Assembly: GCA_030263635.1 (NCBI GenBank)
Contig: SZPI01000149.1
Span: 1 to 5,726 of the forward strand
Direction: 5' to 3'
Length of the DNA stretch: 5,726 nucleotides
From: Flexicrinis sp001567485
GTDB taxonomy: Bacteria > Chloroflexota > Anaerolineae > Aggregatilineales > Phototrophicaceae
The stretch's first letter is position 1, and each line of letters begins with the position of its first letter. The position numbers and the translations under genes were made by a program. The notes under the pieces were generated by a model. The model worked only from the letters and a program-made list of their open reading frames with translations, was not told the origin of the DNA and made no database searches. This document shows positions 1 to 5,726 of the stretch, in pieces.

Positions 1-715
1 GGATGCATACATCGCCGGCCGGCGGCGGCGGGATATTCAGGATCGATTGGCGGAAAAACGCCGGCGCGCGGCGAGCGCCAGCGCCGTTATGAGCGCGCTG
101 GAATTCCTCGCTGAATGGGTCACGATACGTTCAACGGCGTCAACCGCACTTGCACAGATTTATCAGCTGGGTGACGATAACCCGGCGGTTGCAGGAATCG
201 CCGCCGATTTGCGGACGACACTGGACTTGCTCGATGTTTACGGTATCCCATCTGGCGCGATCCTCCTCCAGCCGCATCTGAACCGGATTTGGGAGTATTA
301 CAGCGGCATCGTGTTTGAGTTCCAGTCAGCCGATGGATTATCGTTAGGCGGCGGGGGCCGCTATGACGGGCTGGTGCGCCTGCTCGGTGGGAAAGAATCG
401 CCGGCCGTCGGGTTTCAGCTCAATGTCGACGCACTAACAGCAAAATACGGGGTGTCGGCCTCAAGCACGGCGGTGACCCATGTACAGGGATCGCGTGCCG
501 CGGCCCCGAACCTCGTGTGGTGGGCGTGTGCGCTTCGAGAGCGTGGCATCACCGCAGTCCTCGATGAGTACACGCCAGATACGCAGATCGGCGCTGACCA
601 TGCCGTGGTGATCCATTCCGAGTCGGGTGACGCCATGTATGCAGGAAGCACCTATACACGGACAGATATTGAGGAATTGTGCGCGGCTATTGTTGGACAC
701 AAATCGCATGGATGA
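1..715 (+). CDS. hisZ: HisZ, ATP phosphoribosyltransferase regulatory subunit (HisRS paralogue), 5'-truncated by window edge
   Basis: The reading frame is open from base 2 to the TGA at 713-715, giving 237 residues of the C-terminal part; the start lies upstream of the window. Visible class II aminoacyl-tRNA-synthetase-like elements are the histidine-pocket motif EYYSGIVFEF (about 293-322), preceded by an Arg as in the HisRS RGLDYY motif, then GGGGRYDGLV (347-376) and GFQLNVDAL (410-436). The last is motif 3, but the Arg expected in the HisRS GLER sequence is absent (DAL instead of ERL), which argues against aminoacylation and for HisZ. About 90 residues follow that look like a shortened, degenerate anticodon-binding domain. 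HisZ is known to bind HisG and modulate its catalysis and histidine feedback; it acts in the cytosol. The 8-bp overlap with hisG supports this role. A TTG at 47 is an internal leucine codon, since homology-like sequence continues upstream of it. A divergent HisRS is the alternative but is unlikely. Confidence 0.87.
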   Translation, partial: DAYIAGRRRRDIQDRLAEKRRRAASASAVMSALEFLAEWVTIRSTASTALAQIYQLGDDNPAVAGIAADLRTTLDLLDVYGIPSGAILLQPHLNRIWEYYSGIVFEFQSADGLSLGGGGRYDGLVRLLGGKESPAVGFQLNVDALTAKYGVSASSTAVTHVQGSRAAAPNLVWWACALRERGITAVLDEYTPDTQIGADHAVVIHSESGDAMYAGSTYTRTDIEELCAAIVGHKSHG

Positions 716-1724
716 TCGCGTTCTACTAGCACTTCCCAGCAAAGGCGCCATCGCTGAGCCAACGCTGAACTTCTTGCGTGACGCCGGACTGCGAGTCGAT
801 AAGCCTAACGAGCGGCAGTACGTCGGTTCAGTGCCGGCGATTTCGGGCTTGTCGGTGCTTTTTCAGCGTGTGAAGGACGTTGTGTATAAGGTCGCAGACG
901 GCACGGTGCAGCTAGGCATCACCGGATTAGATGTTGTACGCGAGAACCCGAGCGATGAGATCGTGCTGCTGCATCCGGAGCTTGGCTACGGTCATTGTCA
1001 GCTTGTCGTCGCGGTGCCTGAGGACTGGGTTGACGTCACGACCATGACGGATCTTGTTGAGATCGCGTCCGACTTTCGCCGCCTGTATGGGCGGACGATG
1101 CGTGTAGCAACGACGTATGCGCACATGACACGGGACTACTTCCATGCGCGCGGCCTGCATTACTTCACCCTGGTGAAAGCTGAAGGAGCGATTGAGGCGG
1201 CGCCCACGATCGGATATGCGGATATCATCGTCGATCTGGTTCAAACCGGGACAACCCTGCGCGAGAATCATTTGCGGCCGCTTTCAGACGGCACAATCGT
1301 TGAGGCGCAAGCGTGCTTGATCGCCAACCGCACCGCTTTGAAAAGCTCGCCTCATGCGCTGAAGGTCGCACAGCACATGCTTGAGTTCATCGACGCGGCG
1401 CTGCTTGGGCGACGGTATCGTCAATTGACCGTCAACATCCGCGGCATCAGCCCGGAGGATGTCGCGGCGAAGGTCAGTGGTTCGGAACTTACGCGCGGGC
1501 TGCGTGGGCCGACCATCGCGCCGATTTTCGGAGTCGCACAAAGCGAGCAGGCGGACTCTTGGTACACGGTGACTCTCAACGTTGAAGCGCACCATGTGCT
1601 GGAGGCGGTGACTCATTTGCGTTCCGTGGGCAGCTCCGAGATTGTCGTCAGCCCGGTCAACGCGATCTTTCTGAATGAGAGTCACAGCTTTCAGTGCGTC
1701 CTCAACGAACTGGGCCTAGCGTAG
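708..1724 (+). CDS. hisG: HisG, ATP phosphoribosyltransferase, long form with C-terminal regulatory domain
   Basis: This 338-residue protein catalyses the first step of histidine synthesis, ATP plus PRPP to phosphoribosyl-ATP. The N-terminus LLALPSKGAIAEPTLNFL is typical of HisG. The PRPP-binding signature DIIVDLVQTGTTLREN lies at residues 172-187 (nt 1221-1268). Residues about 236-322 (LTVNIRG, GLRGPTIAPIF, WYTVTLNVE, EIVVSPVNAIF) match the ACT-like HisG_C domain that binds inhibitory histidine in long-form enzymes. The protein is longer than the usual ~290-300 residues, with an insert around residues 104-132 and a short C-terminal tail. The ATG at 708 was chosen because the conserved N-terminus begins there. 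It overlaps the hisZ stop (ATG 708-710, TGA 713-715), so translation is probably coupled; there is no strong ribosome-binding site. A longer in-frame start (GTG 627) would add 27 residues unlike HisG. Its 3' end overlaps the convergent kinase gene by 9 bp. Confidence 0.96.
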   Translation: MDDRVLLALPSKGAIAEPTLNFLRDAGLRVDKPNERQYVGSVPAISGLSVLFQRVKDVVYKVADGTVQLGITGLDVVRENPSDEIVLLHPELGYGHCQLVVAVPEDWVDVTTMTDLVEIASDFRRLYGRTMRVATTYAHMTRDYFHARGLHYFTLVKAEGAIEAAPTIGYADIIVDLVQTGTTLRENHLRPLSDGTIVEAQACLIANRTALKSSPHALKVAQHMLEFIDAALLGRRYRQLTVNIRGISPEDVAAKVSGSELTRGLRGPTIAPIFGVAQSEQADSWYTVTLNVEAHHVLEAVTHLRSVGSSEIVVSPVNAIFLNESHSFQCVLNELGLA

Positions 1725-2951
1725 ATCGTCCGAGATCTCTGCGAGCAGGCGATCCAATCGCGAAGCGCCATCCACGGTCTCGCTGCCAAACTCCACACAA
1801 TGCGACAGGCCGAGAAGAGCGATCTCAGGCCGAAACGTCGTCAGGTTCATCGTCAAGAGCGGACAGCACATGAGCGCCAACCTGAGACGCTCGGCCCAGC
1901 GCGGAGACAGACTACCTTCAGCATGCAGCCGGTGAACGATGGGGCGCAGGCAGTGTTCAATCTTGCTTGACCAGAACACCGCACGTAGTGGATTCAAGCT
2001 GTAGTTATGGGTGACGATCCACGTGTCACCCGTAACATCGAGGTGAATCTGAAGTGTTTGCGCTTCTTCGTCAGGGAAGTACATCCACATCGCATACGCG
2101 TTGTGATACAACGGCTTGACGAGGTCGAGCAGCGGATCATGCCGACCGGCAAACGCCGGGTCGAAGTACGTCAGCCCCCCGGCGGAGTAAAAGACGTTGC
2201 CATTGTGTGCATCGCCATGTCCTATGATCGACGGCCCGGATTGAGCAGGGTTGAGCATAGCAATCGCGCGTGTTACCAGTTCTTGCAGTGTCGCCGTGAA
2301 TTCATGCCCATTGATGACCCAGCGACGGGATAACAGCGTCGCGGCGTCAACTGTCATTCCGGGGACATGAACCTGTACATCAACGCCATAAAAGCGATCG
2401 AATCGGCCGCCCGTTAACCGATGCCAGAAAAGTTGGTGGATCGGCGCACTCTTGTGCGTCTCCGCATCGACGTAGGAGAGCGCGTCACAGTAGCGCTCGT
2501 ACAACGCACGATCTTCTGCCGCTTGTGCATCACCTAAGGCCCGTGCCAATTCGCCATCAAAGTCCTGCCGGCGTTCGATATCGCGCGCGATGTCAAACAC
2601 GGGAGGATCGTGGATGATCGGATATACCAGAAGCTGCTGCCCGTCGCGTGTCGATGAGTACAGCGGCCGAATCACCGGATAGGCTGCATCCGCTAAAAGC
2701 GCAGCGTTGTAGTATTCGCTGATCGCGCTGTCCTGTTCCACATGCGTCTTAAAGAACAGGCGCCGGCCATCAGAGGCCGTCAGAAATCCATTGAACGAGT
2801 TCAGCGACGTCGCTTGGGGACGCAGTTCCAAACCCGTTACCCCCAAGTCAGGAAACAGCCGGCCAATGACATCGAGAAGCAGCGCTTCCGCTGCTGGTTT
2901 GTCCTCGAACTGAAGGCGTTGAATCCGGACGAGCGCTTCCGACCCGCGCAC
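1716..2951 (-). CDS. Aminoglycoside-phosphotransferase/choline-kinase-fold small-molecule kinase, substrate unknown
   Basis: This 411-residue protein has the APH (protein-kinase-like) fold. Visible elements in order are the beta-3 lysine K68 in RRLFFKTH, a likely alpha-C glutamate E79 in SAISEYYN, the catalytic loop IIGHGDAHNGN (HGDAHNGN at residues 245-252, nt 2196-2219; D247 catalytic base, N252 metal ligand) and the DFG-equivalent FDPAFAG with D264. All residues needed for ATP-dependent phosphotransfer are present, so it is probably an active cytosolic kinase. The family covers antibiotic, homoserine, choline/ethanolamine and sugar kinases, and the sequence does not tell me which substrate it uses. 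It has no signal peptide or membrane segment. The GTG start at 2951 is 2 bp after the hisD stop, so translation is probably coupled; the frame meets a stop shortly upstream and no better start is seen nearby. It is the last gene of the minus-strand unit and overlaps the hisG 3' end. Confidence 0.85.
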   Translation of the reverse strand: MRGSEALVRIQRLQFEDKPAAEALLLDVIGRLFPDLGVTGLELRPQATSLNSFNGFLTASDGRRLFFKTHVEQDSAISEYYNAALLADAAYPVIRPLYSSTRDGQQLLVYPIIHDPPVFDIARDIERRQDFDGELARALGDAQAAEDRALYERYCDALSYVDAETHKSAPIHQLFWHRLTGGRFDRFYGVDVQVHVPGMTVDAATLLSRRWVINGHEFTATLQELVTRAIAMLNPAQSGPSIIGHGDAHNGNVFYSAGGLTYFDPAFAGRHDPLLDLVKPLYHNAYAMWMYFPDEEAQTLQIHLDVTGDTWIVTHNYSLNPLRAVFWSSKIEHCLRPIVHRLHAEGSLSPRWAERLRLALMCCPLLTMNLTTFRPEIALLGLSHCVEFGSETVDGASRLDRLLAEISDDLR

Positions 2952-2953
2952 GC

Positions 2954-4264
2954 CTAGAAGCCCATGATCTCGTTACGCTTGCGGATCGCCATCGCATGCG
3001 CAGGAAAATCTTCGTAGTCCGCGAGTGTGGCGACGGCCTCACGCAGCGCGTCGTATCCATCGCGCGAGAGGTAGCCGATTCCCGACCGCTTCAAGAAATC
3101 CCAGACACTTACCGACGAGTACGTCCGCGCGAACCCGCCTGTGGGGAGAATGGCATTCAGGCCAAGCGCATAGTTCGCCGCTGGGATAGGCGTCATCGGC
3201 CCCAACAGTATCTCGCCGGCGTTCTCGATACGATTGAGCGTGACGAACGGCTCTGCGGTAAGCAGTTCGAGGTGCTCAGGCGCGTATTCATTCGTGAACG
3301 CAATGGACTCGGCGAGGCTGTTTGTGAGCATCACGCCGCCGTAACTTCCCAGAACCTTCGTCACGAATGCGCGCCGCCATTCCGGAAGTTCAGCGATGTA
3401 GCCGGGAAGTAGTTCAAGGACTGCGTTCGCGACCTGCTCGCTGTGCGTGACGACCAGCGCTGCCGAATCCGGGCCATGTTCTGCCTCGACGAGCAGATCC
3501 AAGGCGACGAGACGTGGGTCGGCATGCTCATCGGCAAGAATGATCGACTCACTTGGGCCAGCCGGCAGTCCGACGTCGAACGTGCCGTACAATAGGCGTT
3601 TCGCGGCCGACACATAGCTGCTTCCGGGGCCGACAACCTTATCCACGCGAGGTAGGGTGGCCGTTCCGTAGGCAAGCGCGGCGATTGCCTGCATGCCGCC
3701 AACCGCGTACACCTCGCTCACGCCAGCGACCTCTGCGGCTACCAGCGCGGCAGGATCGGGCTTGCCGTCCGGCGCAGGGGGTGTGACGACCACGACCCGC
3801 TTTACGCCAGCAACGATGGCCGGAACGCTCAACATCAACATGACGGATGGAAACGCGCCTTTGCCGCGCGGCACATACAGCCCGACGCTCGTCACGGGCG
3901 TCACTTTTTCACCCGCCATGATGCCCGGCTTCACCTCGGTGAACCACATCGGTTCGGGCATCTGGTGCTCATGAAACTCGCGAATGTTGTCATGCGCCAA
4001 TTCGATCGCGGCGATAACGTCCGCCGGAACTGCTTCGCGTGCTGCCTTAAATTGCTCGGCCGTTACCCGAAGATTGGCAGCAGTGAATTCGGGAGCATCG
4101 AACTTGCGCGCATATTCCACGACAGCGTCGTCTCCGCGCTCGCGAATAGCGGCGACGACCTGCTGGGCGAGGGGAAGCAGATCAGCGATATCTTGCTCCG
4201 AGCGGCGCATGACCAACGCGCGCTCTTCTGCACTCATGCTGCTCAGTCTCCGCATTTTGATCAT
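2954..4264 (-). CDS. hisD: Histidinol dehydrogenase family protein (HisD or HisD-like)
   Basis: This 436-residue protein matches the HisD family over its full normal length. HisD oxidises L-histidinol to L-histidine with two NAD+ and a zinc ion. Family landmarks are GLYVPRGKGAFPS (residues 128-140), VYAVGGMQAIAALAYG (185-200), VVGPGSS (210-216), LPAGPSES (233-240), EAEHGPDSAAL (260-270), NEYAPEHLEL with the catalytic pair E330-H331, LPTGGFARTYSS (373-384) and YEDFPAH (417-423). By comparison with E. coli HisD from memory, the zinc ligands Gln259/His262/Asp360/His419 correspond to E260/H263/N364/H423, and the His after Asn in the NHVLPT motif is Ala371. The substrate residue Glu414 is kept as E418. 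These changes point to a divergent subgroup, so substrate specificity is uncertain. The ATG at 4264 fits the family N-terminus and has an AAGGA ribosome-binding site; the frame is open further upstream, but that stretch lies inside the sqdB gene. It lies 40 bp after sqdB and 2 bp before the kinase. Confidence 0.88.
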   Translation of the reverse strand: MIKMRRLSSMSAEERALVMRRSEQDIADLLPLAQQVVAAIRERGDDAVVEYARKFDAPEFTAANLRVTAEQFKAAREAVPADVIAAIELAHDNIREFHEHQMPEPMWFTEVKPGIMAGEKVTPVTSVGLYVPRGKGAFPSVMLMLSVPAIVAGVKRVVVVTPPAPDGKPDPAALVAAEVAGVSEVYAVGGMQAIAALAYGTATLPRVDKVVGPGSSYVSAAKRLLYGTFDVGLPAGPSESIILADEHADPRLVALDLLVEAEHGPDSAALVVTHSEQVANAVLELLPGYIAELPEWRRAFVTKVLGSYGGVMLTNSLAESIAFTNEYAPEHLELLTAEPFVTLNRIENAGEILLGPMTPIPAANYALGLNAILPTGGFARTYSSVSVWDFLKRSGIGYLSRDGYDALREAVATLADYEDFPAHAMAIRKRNEIMGF

Positions 4265-4266
4265 GG

Positions 4267-4276
4267 GTGTGTGTGT
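4267..4276. repeat. (GT)5 / (AC)5 dinucleotide repeat between hisD ribosome-binding site and start
   Basis: Five perfect GT units on the plus strand (AC on the minus strand) fill most of the spacer between AAGGA and the hisD ATG. The tract is short and may be chance. Confidence 0.7.
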
Positions 4277-4280
4277 CCTT
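4276..4280 (-). promoter_or_regulatory. Ribosome-binding site of hisD
   Basis: The minus strand reads AAGGA here, 11 bases before the ATG at 4264. It is the clearest Shine-Dalgarno-like sequence at any start in the window. It supports 4264 as the hisD start over the second in-frame ATG at 4255 (which would give a 20-base spacing) and over starts further upstream inside sqdB. Confidence 0.6.
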
Positions 4281-4290
4281 GTTTGAATAC

Positions 4291-4309
4291 GCTGACGCAA
4301 CGTGTCAGC
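4291..4309. other. Small inverted repeat over the sqdB stop codon
   Basis: GCTGAC at 4291-4296 and GTCAGC at 4304-4309 form a 6-bp stem around a 7-base centre, and the right arm contains the sqdB stop codon (4305-4307). No T-run follows on either strand, so it is not a convincing intrinsic terminator. It could be a weak hairpin between sqdB and hisD in the shared transcript, or chance. Confidence 0.4.
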
Positions 4310-5459
4310 TCCATTGGATCGACGGCCGCATATTCTGAGCGTAAGGTTCGATCCGCGACCGATGCACGCGCACGTCTTCCAGCATTCCCCGAACAACTTG
4401 GGTGAGATGATCGTGCGGTTCATAACCGAGCCTGACAAGATGTTCCCGATCGGGTTGATAGAAGTGTTCCTCACGCTCTGAACGTGGGTTCGCGAGGTGT
4501 TCGATCTGCGCCGGCATGCCAAGCGCGGTAGCTTCCTGCTTCACGACGTCTGCGAGTGCCGAGATTGAGTAGGTGTACTCGAACTGATTGAAGACCCGAT
4601 ACTCGCCGCGATTGGGAGGATTCAGCAAGGCGAGTTCGAGGCAGCGCAACGAATCGGACAGCGGGAGAAATCCGCGCGTCTGCGAGCCAGACCCATAGAT
4701 CGTCAAGGGGCAGTCGATCACGGCCTGACAAACAAACCGGTTGATGGCCGTTCCAAAGCATTCGTCAAAGTCGAGGCGCGTTGCAAATCGCTCATCTGGA
4801 GGCGTGCGATCGGTGCGCGTCCCGTAGACGACCCCTTGCATGACGTCGGTAATGCGCAGCCCCCACGTTTTCGCGGCGAATAGCGCATTATGCGAGTCAT
4901 GCACCTTGCTGAGGTGGTAGATACTGCCGGCTTGTCGGGGAAAAGGGAGGATATCCTTGCGCCCACGGTACTCGACCTCGAAGAAGCCCTCCGGGATCGC
5001 GATGTTGGGCGTTCCGTATTCTCCCATCGTGCCGAGTTTGAGCAGGTGCGCGTCGGGGCACGCCGCCCTCATCGCCCACAGCAAGTTCAAGCTGCCGATC
5101 ACATTGTTGTGCTGCGTGAGCGCGGCGTGTTCAGCATCGCGCATCGAATACGCCGCCGACGGAATCTCGCCGAGATGTACGATCGCGTCTGGCGCCATCT
5201 CGCCGAGGATCGCCACAAGACGTTCGTAGTCGAGCAGGGACGTTTCATAGAACGTGATCGGTCGAGAGTAGCAGGCTTCGAACGCGCTGGCGCGGTCGGC
5301 CCAGTCGGCGATGGGAATGGCTGAGATTGACCCCATTTCCTGCACTGCCTTTCGGCGCAGGAAATTGTCGACTCCGCAAACCGTGTGGCCGGCTGCTGCG
5401 AGCCACTGAGCAAGCGGCCATCCCAAATAGCCGTCAATCCCGAGGATAAGTACGTTCAT
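4305..5459 (-). CDS. sqdB: UDP-sulfoquinovose synthase family protein (SQD1/SqdB/Agl3), NAD-dependent SDR
   Basis: This 384-residue extended short-chain dehydrogenase matches SQD1 from end to end. SQD1 converts UDP-glucose plus sulfite to UDP-sulfoquinovose, the precursor of sulfolipid or, in Sulfolobus, of sulfated N-glycans (Agl3). Seen here are the N-terminal NAD motif GIDGYLG (residues 7-13), VDNFLRR with D31 likely binding the NAD ribose, TQHNNVIGSLNLL (115-127), KLGTMGEYGTPN (141-152) with T144, YHLSKVHDSHN (181-191) with catalytic Y181 and K185 plus H182, QGVVYGTRTD, FGTAINRF, SQTRGFLPL (259-267) and NPRSEREEHFY. The C-terminal PSIQW matches the PSVSW end of plant SQD1. Overall it resembles the archaeal Agl3 branch more than the plant enzyme. 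The plant GEQRSAPYSM is GEIPSAAYSM here, losing the Arg. The ATG at 5459 starts exactly at the Rossmann strand; no clear ribosome-binding site is seen. A related UDP-sugar enzyme that does not use sulfite is possible. Confidence 0.88.
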   Translation of the reverse strand: MNVLILGIDGYLGWPLAQWLAAAGHTVCGVDNFLRRKAVQEMGSISAIPIADWADRASAFEACYSRPITFYETSLLDYERLVAILGEMAPDAIVHLGEIPSAAYSMRDAEHAALTQHNNVIGSLNLLWAMRAACPDAHLLKLGTMGEYGTPNIAIPEGFFEVEYRGRKDILPFPRQAGSIYHLSKVHDSHNALFAAKTWGLRITDVMQGVVYGTRTDRTPPDERFATRLDFDECFGTAINRFVCQAVIDCPLTIYGSGSQTRGFLPLSDSLRCLELALLNPPNRGEYRVFNQFEYTYSISALADVVKQEATALGMPAQIEHLANPRSEREEHFYQPDREHLVRLGYEPHDHLTQVVRGMLEDVRVHRSRIEPYAQNMRPSIQWS

Positions 5460-5486
5460 CGCGCAGTTTACGCGTGCCCAATACGC

Positions 5487-5726
5487 CTAGTTCGGCCGGA
5501 ACGAGTCGATATAGCCGCGCCGGGCAAGCAGTTCGGCGTTCTGAATGCTTGAGCCGGCCGCGCCTCGAATCGTATTGTGCGACAGCGCGAAATACTTGTA
5601 GCCCAGCAGCGGACAGTCGCGAAGGCGGCCGACCGCGGTCGCCATGCCCGCGCCAATCATCCGGTCACGACGCGGCTGTGGACGATCGTGCTGTTCCAGA
5701 TACACCACCGGCAGGGCAGGGGAGCT
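5487..5726 (-). CDS. asd: Aspartate-semialdehyde dehydrogenase, archaeal/fungal type, C-terminal 79 residues (5' part beyond window)
   Basis: The minus-strand frame is open from base 5726 to the TAG at 5487-5489, so only the C-terminus is present and the gene starts beyond the right edge. The fragment reads through DRPQPRRDR, GMATAVGRLRDCPLLGYKY, LSHNTIRGAAGSS and QNAELLARRGYI. This is the C-terminal signature of the archaeal/fungal branch of aspartate-semialdehyde dehydrogenase; SHNTxRGAAG is the loop near the nicotinamide of NADP. The enzyme reduces 4-aspartyl phosphate to aspartate semialdehyde, the branch point to lysine, threonine and methionine. The catalytic Cys and His lie upstream and cannot be checked. 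The GTG at 5708 is an internal valine, because family-like sequence runs through it. The gene is 27 bp upstream of sqdB on the same strand, so co-transcription is likely. Confidence 0.88.
   Translation of the reverse strand, partial: SSPALPVVYLEQHDRPQPRRDRMIGAGMATAVGRLRDCPLLGYKYFALSHNTIRGAAGSSIQNAELLARRGYIDSFRPN

Noticed and set aside
47..49. TTG as the start of the first gene
   Set aside because: The frame is open to the window edge and a complete HisZ needs a far longer N-terminal catalytic region, so the gene is truncated, not short.
627..707. Earlier in-frame GTG start for hisG
   Set aside because: The conserved HisG N-terminus begins at 708; the 27 extra residues lie inside hisZ and resemble nothing in the family.
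1..715. First gene as a functional histidyl-tRNA synthetase
   Set aside because: The motif 3 Arg is missing and the C-terminal domain is shortened; the overlap with hisG favours HisZ.
2007..2333. Plus-strand open frame of 108 codons
   Set aside because: It is wholly antisense to the kinase gene, including its catalytic motif, and shows no recognisable domain; a frame shadow.
4291..4309. Inverted repeat as an intrinsic terminator between sqdB and hisD
   Set aside because: The stem is only 6 bp and lacks a following T-run on either strand; read-through into hisD is more likely.
2996..4405. Several plus-strand open frames (2996-3412, 3553-3786, 3693-3974, 3965-4405)
   Set aside because: All are antisense to hisD or the sqdB end, are rich in Arg/Ser/Ala as expected of shadows in GC-rich DNA, and overlap one another.
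4265..4522. Upstream extension of the hisD frame to 4522 (86 extra residues)
   Set aside because: The extra stretch overlaps the well-supported sqdB 3' end in another frame, is unlike any HisD N-terminus, and a ribosome-binding site precedes the 4264 ATG.
4890..5324. Plus-strand open frame of 144 codons opposite sqdB
   Set aside because: It mirrors conserved sqdB coding sequence, shows no family resemblance, and sits in no sensible gene arrangement.

Overview
The window holds six protein-coding genes packed almost end to end, two of them cut by the window edges, with no RNA genes, mobile elements or CRISPR arrays visible. The base composition looks moderately GC-rich. The organism is probably a bacterium: it has HisZ, a bacterial HisRS paralogue, and uses GTG starts. 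The aspartate-semialdehyde dehydrogenase is of the archaeal/fungal type and the UDP-sulfoquinovose synthase homologue resembles archaeal Agl3 proteins. This mix would fit Chloroflexota or a related deep-branching phylum, but that is inference and could be wrong.

Plus strand, left side (1-1724): the C-terminal part of hisZ overlaps by 8 bp a complete hisG (start 708). Together they would form the ATP phosphoribosyltransferase that commits ATP and PRPP to histidine synthesis. HisG here is the long form with its own C-terminal regulatory domain, which normally does not need HisZ, so the pairing is unusual.

Minus strand, right to left (5726-1716): the C-terminus of asd, an SQD1/SqdB/Agl3-family nucleotide-sugar enzyme, a HisD-family dehydrogenase and an aminoglycoside-phosphotransferase-fold kinase follow one another with gaps of 27, 40 and 2 bp. 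They look like one transcription unit. Its last gene converges on hisG, and the two 3' ends overlap by 9 bp with no terminator between them.

How they work together: hisZ, hisG and hisD could simply be histidine-pathway genes scattered on two strands, with asd serving aspartate-family amino acids and sqdB serving sulfolipid or sulfoglycan head groups. However, the HisD homologue has changed two of the four expected zinc ligands (Gln to Glu, Asp to Asn). It also sits between a sulfosugar enzyme and an orphan small-molecule kinase, so it may be a HisD-like dehydrogenase with another substrate. The asd-sqdB-hisD-kinase set is the part most worth a second look.
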